Assembly (NCBI GenBank): GCA_035530055.1
Contig: DATKVN010000014.1
Location: 1 to 29,873, forward strand
Origin: a bacterium
Lineage (GTDB): Bacteria > UBA6262 > WVXT01
Reading direction: 5' to 3'
DNA length: 29,873 bases
Part shown: positions 24,085 to 29,873 of the stretch, piece after piece
Position numbering within the stretch: position 1 is the stretch's first letter
Layout of the letters: every line of letters starts with the position of its first letter
Program-made: the position numbers and the translations under genes
The notes under the pieces: model-generated
Told to the model about the DNA's origin: nothing
The model's input: the letters and a program-made list of their open reading frames with translations, nothing else
The model's database searches: none

Positions 24085-25140
24085 ATGAAAAAATATAATG
24101 TGGGAGTAGTGGGAGCGACCGGGCTTGTAGGCAGGGAAATGGTTAGAATGCTGGAGAAACGGAATTTTCCCGTAGCTAACCTGAGACTCCTGGCTTCTGA
24201 GCGTTCCCGGGGGAAAACACTAAAATTTAAAGGGAAAGAAATTGTAGTGGAAAAACTGAATCCCTCCTCGTTTAAAGTTTCCTCTCCAGGAGAAAAACCG
24301 AGCCTCCAAGCCAGATTAGATATTGCACTTTTTTCTGCTGGCGGCTCTATTTCCAAAGAGTATGCCCCACTTGCTGCTCAGGAAGGCATATTTGTGATTG
24401 ATAACTCCAGTGCCTGGAGGATGGATCCCGAAGTGCCATTGGTTGTCCCGGAAATAAATTCCCATACTTTATCTAAAGATAAAAAGATCATTGCCAATCC
24501 TAACTGCTCAACGATTCAAATGGTAGTTGTCCTGGCTCCATTGCACAGGAAAGCCAGAATTAAAAGGATTGTTGTTTCCACCTATCAGGCGGTCTCTGGC
24601 GCAGGCCAGAAGGCAGTGGTTGAACTGGAAGAGCAGGTTAGTGCTATTGCCTCTGGAAAAAAAGTAAAACCAATGGTCTTCCCTCACCAGATTGCCTATA
24701 ATTGCATTCCTCAGATCGATGTATTTCTGGAGAATGGCTACACGAAAGAAGAGATGAAGATGGTCAACGAGACAAAGAAGATAATCGAGGACGACTCTAT
24801 TGCCATCACCGCCACCTGTGTTCGGGTACCTGTTTTTCGTGGCCACTCGGAAGCAGTGAATATTGAAACAGAGAGAAAAATTACTCCTGAAGAAGCTCGA
24901 GAGATTTTAAAGAAAACAGAAGGAGTGGTAGTTGTAGATGACATCAGTAAATTAAAATACCCATTACCCACAAAGGCTGCCGATAGCGATGAGATTTTCG
25001 TTGGTCGCATTAGAGAGGACCAGTCGATATCCAATGGACTCAATATGTGGATAGTAAGCGATAACCTCCTCAAGGGGGCTGCTCTAAATGCAGTTCAAAT
25101 AGGGGAAGAATTGATTAACAGAAAAATACCGGGGTCCTAA
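24085..25140 (+). CDS. asd: Aspartate-semialdehyde dehydrogenase
   Basis: Reduces aspartyl phosphate (from LysC) to aspartate semialdehyde with NADPH, the substrate of Hom. NADP-binding VGVVGATGLVGREMVRML (6-23), the catalytic cysteine C141 in IIANPNCSTIQM, VVSTYQAVSGAGQKAV near 165-180, FPHQIAYNCIPQID near 200-213, and the late histidine in RVPVFRGHSEAVNIE. The length of 351 is typical. The stop codon TAA is directly followed by the ecfT start, so translation of the two is likely coupled. It lies away from hom and lysC but next to leuB, as in many genomes. Confidence 0.97.
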   Translation: MKKYNVGVVGATGLVGREMVRMLEKRNFPVANLRLLASERSRGKTLKFKGKEIVVEKLNPSSFKVSSPGEKPSLQARLDIALFSAGGSISKEYAPLAAQEGIFVIDNSSAWRMDPEVPLVVPEINSHTLSKDKKIIANPNCSTIQMVVVLAPLHRKARIKRIVVSTYQAVSGAGQKAVVELEEQVSAIASGKKVKPMVFPHQIAYNCIPQIDVFLENGYTKEEMKMVNETKKIIEDDSIAITATCVRVPVFRGHSEAVNIETERKITPEEAREILKKTEGVVVVDDISKLKYPLPTKAADSDEIFVGRIREDQSISNGLNMWIVSDNLLKGAALNAVQIGEELINRKIPGS

Positions 25141-25935
25141 ATGTCCTTCTTAAATAACCTCACTATCGGTCGCTACATCCCTTCCAATTCTCCCATTCAC
25201 CGGCTCGACCCACGGACAAAGATTATAGCCATTCTGATTATATCACTTTCCATATTCCTTCTTAAGAACCTGTGGAGCTATTTTCTCCTTGCCATATTTT
25301 TACTGACCGTAATTCTCATAGCACGACTCTCCATTAAGTTCGTCCTTAGAGGACTTGTGCCCTTACTCTGGATTATCATGTTTACTTTCCTCCTCCATTT
25401 ACTTTTCACTCCAGGAACCCTAATTGCTTCCTTCGGTCCACTAAAGATTACCGAGCAGGGTTTATCTCTGGGAACGTTCATTGCTTTGAGGCTAATTTTT
25501 CTAATGCTCATTGCCTCCCTTCTTACTCTTACCACCTCGCCCCAGAAATTGACCGGGGGATTAGAATTTCTCCTCTCTCCCTTGAAAGTGGTGAGGATAT
25601 CTTCACAAAAGATTGCTATGATGATGACCCTATCCTTGAGGTTTGTCCCTTTACTTTTCCAAGAGATGGATAAACTTATCAAAGCACAGAAGTCTCGAGG
25701 CTCAGATTTTTCTCATAAGAATCCCATCAAAAGAATCCGGGCCATTATTCCCATTCTGGTGCCACTCCTGGTTAATCTCTTCCGGCGTGCCGATGAATTC
25801 GCTTTAGCCATGGAATCGCGAGCCTACGACCCGGATAAACCCAGAGGAGACCTGGAAGCCATAAAGTTCAGAACTTCCGACTTATTAACAATTTTGATAA
25901 CTGCTAGCTTTTCCGTAGCTCTCATAATTTTATGA
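25141..25935 (+). CDS. ecfT: ECF transporter T component (EcfT/CbiQ family)
   Basis: Integral membrane coupling subunit of an energy-coupling-factor vitamin or metal importer. It starts SPIHRLDPRTKI, usual for EcfT, then has about five hydrophobic helices. Two cytoplasmic Ala-Arg-Gly-type coupling motifs, which contact the ATPases, appear as KAQKSRGSDF near 180-189 and AMESRAYDPD near 222-231. The length of 264 is normal. It follows asd with no gap. No EcfA ATPase or S component lies in the window, so partners must be encoded elsewhere. ecfT-truA is a common pair in bacteria, usually with ecfA genes upstream, where asd stands here. Confidence 0.93.
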   Translation: MSFLNNLTIGRYIPSNSPIHRLDPRTKIIAILIISLSIFLLKNLWSYFLLAIFLLTVILIARLSIKFVLRGLVPLLWIIMFTFLLHLLFTPGTLIASFGPLKITEQGLSLGTFIALRLIFLMLIASLLTLTTSPQKLTGGLEFLLSPLKVVRISSQKIAMMMTLSLRFVPLLFQEMDKLIKAQKSRGSDFSHKNPIKRIRAIIPILVPLLVNLFRRADEFALAMESRAYDPDKPRGDLEAIKFRTSDLLTILITASFSVALIIL

Positions 25936-25944
25936 CATCATAGA

Positions 25945-26682
25945 ATGCGAAACATAAGACTCACCATTGAATATGATGGAACAGACTATTTTGGCTGGCA
26001 AATCCAGAAGAGAAAATCTACAGTTCAGGGAAAGATAAAAAAAATTCTGGAAAGAATCCTGGAGGAAAAGATAAGACTGATAGGTGCAGCGCGCACAGAT
26101 TCTGGAGTCCATGCTCTTGGCCAGGTTGCTAACTTCAAAACCAGAAATGAGAAGCTGACCACCGGTAGCCTTAATAAAGCATTAAACAGCATCCTTCCTT
26201 CGGATATCGTTATAAAAGAGGTTAAAGAAGTTCCCCCCAGGTTTCATGCCCGCTATAGTGCTAAGAGCAAAATATATCGCTACCAGATTCTGAAACAACT
26301 CTTGCCCTCAGCACTGGGGAGAGGATTCTCCTGGCATATTCCTCAAACTCTCGACTGGAGAAAAATAAGAGAAGCCAGTAAATATTTCGTCGGAAAATAT
26401 GACTTTTCTCCATTTTCTGTCACAGGTTCGAGCAGAAAAAACAAACAATGCACCGTCAAAAATTTCAAGATTAGAAAAGCGAAGAACTTATGTATCTTAC
26501 AAATTGAAGCCGATTACTTCCTCTACAAGATGGTAAGAAGGATAGTAGGAGCTCTGATTGAAGTGGGAAGGGGAAAAATCGAGCCAGAATATATAAGGGC
26601 ATTGCTTAATGGGAAAGCCTCTACATTACGTGCCCGGACCGCTCCTCCCCATGGGCTTTTTCTGATAAAAGTAAAATACTAA
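25945..26682 (+). CDS. truA: tRNA pseudouridine(38-40) synthase
   Basis: Isomerises uridines 38-40 in the anticodon stem of tRNAs. IEYDGTDYFGWQIQ (8-21), the catalytic aspartate D52 in GAARTDSGVHALGQVANF, RFHARYSAKSKIYRYQI near 101-117, FVGKYDFSPFSV near 147-158, and the C-terminal FLYKMVRRIVGALIEVGRGK and APPHGLFLIKVKY. The length of 245 is normal. ATG 25945 is nine bases after the ecfT stop; no Shine-Dalgarno is obvious, so coupling to ecfT is likely. The last gene before a repeat-filled gap. Confidence 0.97.
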   Translation: MRNIRLTIEYDGTDYFGWQIQKRKSTVQGKIKKILERILEEKIRLIGAARTDSGVHALGQVANFKTRNEKLTTGSLNKALNSILPSDIVIKEVKEVPPRFHARYSAKSKIYRYQILKQLLPSALGRGFSWHIPQTLDWRKIREASKYFVGKYDFSPFSVTGSSRKNKQCTVKNFKIRKAKNLCILQIEADYFLYKMVRRIVGALIEVGRGKIEPEYIRALLNGKASTLRARTAPPHGLFLIKVKY

Positions 26683-26690
26683 AAGGTTGG

Positions 26691-26851
26691 AGTCCTCCCG
26701 AAAGGGAGGAATGGAGTGTCAAGCGAAAGCTTGACCAGCGGCGAAACTTTCGTTTCACACTCCAGAATTTGGAATCCTCCCGAAAGGGAGGAAAGACCTT
26801 GCTTTCGCAAGGACTCCAGAGTCTTTTTGGAGTAGCGAAGCAAAGCTTCGC
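26691..26851. repeat. Array of five modular hairpins between truA and the HEAT gene
   Basis: In order: CCTCCC-GAAA-GGGAGG (26694-26709); the GGAGTGT...ACACTCC double hairpin (26713-26763), a relative of 4687-4735; CCTCCC-GAAA-GGGAGG (26776-26791); CCTTGC-TTTC-GCAAGG (26797-26812); and GCGAAGC-AAA-GCTTCGC (26835-26851). They are joined by ACTCCAGAATTTGGAAT-like spacers. Every module occurs elsewhere in the window. Confidence 0.88.
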
Positions 26852-26878
26852 GTCAATTTTTAATTTTTAAAATTTTTG

Positions 26879-26907
26879 TTGATGGGAAAGGCAAATGGCA
26901 GTATAAT
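26879..26907 (+). promoter_or_regulatory. Sigma-70-type promoter of the HEAT-repeat gene
   Basis: TTGATG (26879-26884), 17-bp spacer, TATAAT (26902-26907) with an AT-rich upstream run (TTTTTAATTTTTAAAATTTT) that could act as an UP element. The start of transcription near 26914 supports the downstream start codon at 26948. Confidence 0.8.
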
Positions 26908-26947
26908 ATTAATAAAAGCAGTATCGCAAAACCCAAGGAGGGAAAAG

Positions 26948-27931
26948 ATGAAAGAAAAGTTTAAATGGTTTGTGCTTCTGTTGGTCCTATTTTTTCTCGG
27001 CTTTCTGGCTTTTCTTCAGGCTCAGGAAAAAGAGATAGGGCCGGAAATCAAATCAGCTATGGAGGAGCTTAAGAGTGAGGAGCCTGGAGAAAGGAGGAAA
27101 GCAGCAGAGACCCTGGGCAAGTTGAGGGATAAGGCAAGTTTACCGGCATTGATTGAAGCTCTCCAGGATGAGGATTTTGGTGTGAGAGTAAATGCAGCAG
27201 ATGCGTTGGGGAATCTGAGGGATAAGTCTGCTACTCCAGCCCTAATTGAGGCTTTGAAAGATGAGCACGATGGAGTTCGCATTAGTGTGGTTGTTGCTCT
27301 GGGTTATATTAGAGACCAGGAGAGCGTTCTGCCTTTAATTGAATCTTTAACAGAAGATGAGAATGAAGGGGTGCGCATAAGTGCAGCTCAGGTCCTGGGC
27401 AATTTACGAGATAAGAGAGCGACACCGGTTCTCCTGGAAGCTTTGAAAGATGAGAAGGGACGAATCCGCGCTGCGGCAGCCAGGTCCTTGGGCAGACTGG
27501 GTGACCCTGAGGCTGGCGAGGCTTTGATTGAAGCACTGCAGGATGAAGAAGTACGAGTGAGATTATATGCTTCTGAATCATTAGGAATTTTGGGAGTAGC
27601 AAGCGCAATTGAACCATTGAAAGAACTGTTAGAGGATGAAGACGCCAGGACTCGCTGTGCTACTGCCAGTGCCTTGGGAAAATTAGGCGATAAGTCAGGT
27701 CTTGATGTCGCGCTGAAAGAACTGGAAAACGAAGATATACGAATCAGGACAGAAGCATTAAGAGCATTGGGTTATATTGGAGAGACGACCGAACCTGTGG
27801 TTGATGGTATTAAGAAAGCTCTAAATGATAAGAATAGAAGTGTGCAAAGGGTTGCTGAGATGGTAGCAAATCAGCTCAGAATCGAAATAAAGATCGAAAA
27901 GGAGGAGAAACCCGAAAGTGACCAGCGCTAA
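26948..27931 (+). CDS. Exported HEAT-repeat (PBS-lyase-type) protein
   Basis: 327 residues. ATG 26948 follows AAGGAGGG and lies downstream of the predicted promoter; the open frame back to 26876 overlaps that promoter and is not used. The N-terminus is a Sec signal (KEKFKWFVLLLVLFFLGF, cleavage probably after LQAQ or nearby). Then come about nine HEAT repeats of 31-32 residues with the pattern xPALIEALxDEDxxVRxxAAxALGxLxDK, giving a superhelical scaffold for protein-protein contacts. An acidic, lysine-rich tail ends it. No catalytic motif is seen. The next gene overlaps it by 14 bp, so the two are co-translated and probably work together outside the cytoplasm. Confidence 0.88.
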   Translation: MKEKFKWFVLLLVLFFLGFLAFLQAQEKEIGPEIKSAMEELKSEEPGERRKAAETLGKLRDKASLPALIEALQDEDFGVRVNAADALGNLRDKSATPALIEALKDEHDGVRISVVVALGYIRDQESVLPLIESLTEDENEGVRISAAQVLGNLRDKRATPVLLEALKDEKGRIRAAAARSLGRLGDPEAGEALIEALQDEEVRVRLYASESLGILGVASAIEPLKELLEDEDARTRCATASALGKLGDKSGLDVALKELENEDIRIRTEALRALGYIGETTEPVVDGIKKALNDKNRSVQRVAEMVANQLRIEIKIEKEEKPESDQR

Positions 27932-29048
27932 ACAATCCTTCAGGTTAGTAATCTTGCTTTTTAGCTTCTTATTGGTGCACAGTTTTAATGCGAAAGGGTT
28001 AGCTGCTTCTGAAAATCTATATCCGGTGATAATTGCAGAGGTTGAGAATCTGAACGATTTTGCACTCTTTGCTACCAGTGGCTGGGATGGCAACTGGTAT
28101 GTTGGATATAACCATGCCTGGATTACCAAGCTTCCTGAGGCACCCAAAGGTGATTATGCAAAGGCTTATTTGGGAGCCAAGCTGGGGAGGGCTAAGAACG
28201 TTATCAGGAGGCAGCTTGAGCGGGTGAGGAATCACTTGGAGCGGTTAAAGAATTTGCCAAAGGAAAAGAGAGAAGCATCGGCAAAGCAATTGAAATACGA
28301 GAGTTTCAAGGAGATAAGTAAAAAGATAAAAGAATTGGAAAAGAAACTATCCTCTCCGCATTCGGGTAAGATATATATTGGAATTAATTCTTCTCCTCAA
28401 TGGGATAAAAAATACTCTTTTTTCTTAATTTCTGAAAAGGATATTCCACTGGAAGGTGATCCTGAAGAGGCTCTTGAGGAAGTAGGGGAGGCAAGGTGGT
28501 TCTGGGTTGAGATTCCCCTCGGCTTGGTAAGTTTCGATAAAGAGAACTATGTGGCTCTCTGGTCGCCAGATGAGAACCTCAATTCAGCTCAAGTATCTCC
28601 CATACTGGCTAGTGCATGGGGAAGCAAGGAGGCTAATACCTGGCTTGACCAAGAGTCAAAGGGCAAACCTTCCTCCTCTTTGAGCCGTTCGGTGTCTATT
28701 TTCGAACCTGCCCTGGCTATTAAACTTGTGCCATCCAATGATAAGAGGGTTTCCGTGGAAATTCTCGATATTGCGGATGGGGAAGAGATTAAAGAAAAGA
28801 GGGTAGTCGCTGCTTCAGTATCAGGTGGGGATATTGTGAGAGCGTGGCTGGAAATATCCCGGGACAAAAGCACAAAGCAAGCTAAAAAATGGGTAAGAAC
28901 GGGAAGGATTGCCTTTGGAGTCCCCTATTCCATTACCCTCGACCCCGGGAAATTGGAAGAGGGCATCCACTATTTGAGAGTAGGAGCTGAGGATTTTTGG
29001 GGCAATGTTGGTTACAGCAGGTCTATTAAAATAGCGGTTAAAGAATAG
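27918..29048 (+). CDS. Exported protein of unknown function
   Basis: I do not recognise the family. Starts at GTG 27918 after AAGGAGGAG, overlapping the HEAT gene stop. A signal peptide (RLVILLFSFLLVHSF, cleavage near GLAA-S) is followed by a beta-rich domain beginning YPVIIAEVENLNDFALFATSGWDGNWYVG. A charged helical, probably coiled-coil segment follows at about 85-140 (RRQLERVRNHLERLKNL ... KKIKELEKKL). A second beta-rich part then has IYIGINSSPQWDKKYSFFLI and WFWVEIPLGLVSF, which recall carbohydrate-binding or DOMON-like beta-sandwiches. The end (LEEGIHYLRVGAEDFWGNVGYS) looks like an Ig/FN3-type edge. The function is unknown; the partner is the exported HEAT protein. Confidence 0.8.
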   Translation: MTSAKQSFRLVILLFSFLLVHSFNAKGLAASENLYPVIIAEVENLNDFALFATSGWDGNWYVGYNHAWITKLPEAPKGDYAKAYLGAKLGRAKNVIRRQLERVRNHLERLKNLPKEKREASAKQLKYESFKEISKKIKELEKKLSSPHSGKIYIGINSSPQWDKKYSFFLISEKDIPLEGDPEEALEEVGEARWFWVEIPLGLVSFDKENYVALWSPDENLNSAQVSPILASAWGSKEANTWLDQESKGKPSSSLSRSVSIFEPALAIKLVPSNDKRVSVEILDIADGEEIKEKRVVAASVSGGDIVRAWLEISRDKSTKQAKKWVRTGRIAFGVPYSITLDPGKLEEGIHYLRVGAEDFWGNVGYSRSIKIAVKE

Positions 29049-29084
29049 TGGATTTTTAGATACGTGAAATTTACAATTTTGCCC

Positions 29085-29116
29085 TTGACAATCAAGAAAA
29101 GTTGTGATAATATAAT
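29085..29116 (+). promoter_or_regulatory. Promoter for the tandem riboswitch leader
   Basis: TTGACA (29085-29090) followed after 17 bp by TAATAT, inside GATAATATAAT (29106-29116), so the exact -10 is uncertain. It lies about 20 bp before the first aptamer. Confidence 0.75.
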
Positions 29117-29131
29117 AGCGAAAGTAGAATA

Positions 29132-29220
29132 CGAACTCCGATAATAGCAAACCACACCGAAAGGGTGGGACGCAAAGCCACGGACCCCTACAATGAGGTA
29201 GCCGGGCCACCGAAGAGTCG
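29132..29220 (+). ncRNA. GEMM-I cyclic-dinucleotide riboswitch, aptamer 1 (A at position 20)
   Basis: The GEMM-I core is all present: GCAAACC, the CCGAAAGG tetraloop hairpin, GGGACGCAAAGCCACGG, GGTAGCCGGGCCACCGAAGAG, with the closing stem CGA-CTC (29132-29138) to GAG-TCG (29215-29220). Aligned to the well-studied Vc2 aptamer on GCAAACC, position 20 is A (29146, in TAGCAAACC). Position 47 is A (29174). In this family G20 is tied to c-di-GMP, and A20 is found in the GEMM-Ib group that can prefer 3',3'-cGAMP. An intrinsic terminator follows directly. Confidence 0.9.
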
Positions 29221-29296
29221 AGCCGAATTATCAACCCACACTTACGGTGAAATGCCGAGGGCGGGGTTCGAAAATTTTGATAATTCGGCTTTTTTA
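29221..29296 (+). terminator. Intrinsic terminator of riboswitch 1
   Basis: A perfect 14-bp stem AGCCGAATTATCAA (29221-29234) with TTGATAATTCGGCT (29277-29290), followed by a T-run. The stem starts on the base after the aptamer closing helix, so ligand binding and terminator folding may influence each other. Confidence 0.88.
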
Positions 29297-29370
29297 TTAG
29301 CATAAGGCCAAAGAAGAAATAAAAAGCGCGTTGGGAAACATTCACAAAAATCTTTGAAAATTGAATAGGT

Positions 29371-29460
29371 TACTCCGATAAAGGCAAACCATACCGAAAG
29401 GGTGGGACGCAAAGCCACGGGTCCCGATTAAAATCGAGATAGCCGGGTTACCGAAGAGTA
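29371..29460 (+). ncRNA. GEMM-I cyclic-dinucleotide riboswitch, aptamer 2 (G at position 20)
   Basis: A second complete GEMM-I aptamer: AGGCAAACC, CCGAAAGG, GGGACGCAAAGCCACGGG, AGATAGCCGGGTTACCGAAGAG, closed by TACTC (29371-29375)/GAGTA (29456-29460). The nucleotide aligned with Vc2 G20 is G (29383), so c-di-GMP is the expected ligand. It is much like aptamer 1 in sequence, so the pair arose by duplication. Confidence 0.9.
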
Positions 29461-29532
29461 GTTCTGGAGTATAGGTAAACTATCTGAGTGAGGTATAGTT
29501 CTGTTCAGTTAGTTAACCTAACTCGCGTAAAT

Positions 29533-29602
29533 GATGCCGAATTGACGCATCACCCTTTGGTAGGGGACCTTTAGGGAGATGTTGTTAATTCGGCTTTTTT
29601 TA
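29533..29602 (+). terminator. Intrinsic terminator and possible antiterminator of riboswitch 2
   Basis: GCCGAATT (29536-29543) pairs with AATTCGGC (29587-29594), followed by a T-run (29595-29601). A competing hairpin GATGC/GCATC (29533-29551) takes up the 5' arm, and could be the antitermination fold. Confidence 0.75.
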
Positions 29603-29621
29603 TTTCATTCCTCTTTCACCC

Positions 29622-29656
29622 TCTCCCTTGTGGGGAGAGGGAGGGGTGAGGGGGAT
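29622..29656. repeat. CCCTCTCCC-TTGT-GGGGAGAGGG hairpin repeat, copy 2
   Basis: A relative of 15505-15542, including the GGGTGAGGGGG tail, immediately before the ribosome-binding site of the last ORF. Confidence 0.75.
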
Positions 29657-29669
29657 TGAGGAGAAAATT

Positions 29670-29873
29670 ATGAAGAAGAAACTTAAGCACAAAGACTTCA
29701 TCATTTCTATCATCGGAAGAGATTTGAGAAAGACTCCAGAACCAGAAGAGACGCGTAGGGGCGACCTTCCACGGTCGCCCGATAATGCGCGTAAAAACGA
29801 CCTTCCACGGTCACCATCCTCTGGAAAGAGCCAAATGAAGAAGAATAAGACCCACTATCGTGTTGAGTATACG
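29670..29873 (+). CDS. 5' end of an unrecognised protein under tandem riboswitch control
   Basis: 68 codons are visible and the frame runs off the window. ATG 29670 follows GAGGAG. The protein begins basic (KKKLKHKDFIISIIGRDL). A 12-residue tandem repeat at about residues 28-51 (RRGDLPRSPDNA, then RKNDLPRSPSSG) follows, encoded by two in-frame copies of a palindromic repeat. A second basic stretch comes next (MKKNKTHYRVEYT). A later in-frame ATG at about 29835 could start a shorter product. No family is recognisable from this stub. It is the first gene downstream of the two GEMM riboswitches, so it should be part of a cyclic-dinucleotide-controlled function such as surface adhesion, pili or export. 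Confidence 0.6.
   Translation, partial: MKKKLKHKDFIISIIGRDLRKTPEPEETRRGDLPRSPDNARKNDLPRSPSSGKSQMKKNKTHYRVEYT
29752..29823. repeat. Two tandem 36-bp palindromic repeats inside the last ORF
   Basis: Copies at 29752-29787 and 29788-29823 both begin CGCGTA and contain CGACCTTCCACGGTC. The first forms GGGCGACC-TTCCAC-GGTCGCCC. The period of 36 keeps the frame (12 codons). Confidence 0.85.

Noticed and set aside
26876-26947. Earlier start for the HEAT-repeat protein
   Set aside because: That extension overlaps the predicted -35/-10 promoter, while ATG 26948 has AAGGAGGG and gives a clean signal peptide.

Overview
The window reads as a piece of chromosome from an uncultured bacterium of moderate GC content. 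Two lipoprotein signal sequences (one on a CsgG-like protein), a phosphatidylserine/phosphatidylethanolamine gene pair and several Sec signal peptides suggest a Gram-negative (diderm) envelope. The candidate-phylum or delta-proteobacterium-like gene order fits, but phylum cannot be fixed from the sequence alone. Every convincing gene is on the + strand.

Layout. Positions 1-185 are tandem hairpin repeats. A metallo-beta-lactamase-fold protein (204-935) and an HU-type nucleoid protein (1179-1454) follow; HU has a consensus sigma-70 promoter and a strongly structured leader. From 1889 to 25140 lies an almost complete amino-acid factory: AlaC-like aminotransferase, hom, thrC, [two lipoproteins], thrB, lysC, cimA, ilvD, ilvB, ilvN, ilvC, psd, pssA, leuA, leuC, [REP-associated transposase], leuD, leuB, asd. 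It covers aspartate to threonine, and pyruvate to valine, leucine and isoleucine. Because cimA is present and no threonine dehydratase is seen here, isoleucine is probably made through citramalate, with LeuCD and LeuB shared between the leucine and isoleucine routes. psd and pssA make phosphatidylethanolamine. ecfT and truA follow asd, then an exported HEAT-repeat protein overlapping an exported protein of unknown function.

The right end (29049-29873) holds a promoter and two tandem GEMM-I (cyclic dinucleotide) riboswitches, each followed by its own intrinsic terminator, ahead of an ORF that runs off the window. The two aptamers differ at the ligand-discriminating position 20 (A in the first, G in the second). 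This suggests a two-input switch reading 3',3'-cGAMP and c-di-GMP.

The other theme is intergenic and intragenic palindromes. Small hairpin modules with shared GGAGT/ACTCC edges are re-used in at least six gaps. A 33-nt element end recurs at 3089 and 16038, a 62-nt block recurs before two biosynthetic genes, and REP-like palindromes surround and even lie inside the transposase that splits leuC from leuD. Two insertions into otherwise collinear biosynthetic blocks stand out: the lipoprotein pair, bounded by a 101-bp duplication of the thrC 3' end whose copies differ mainly at synonymous sites, and the transposase cassette in the leu genes.
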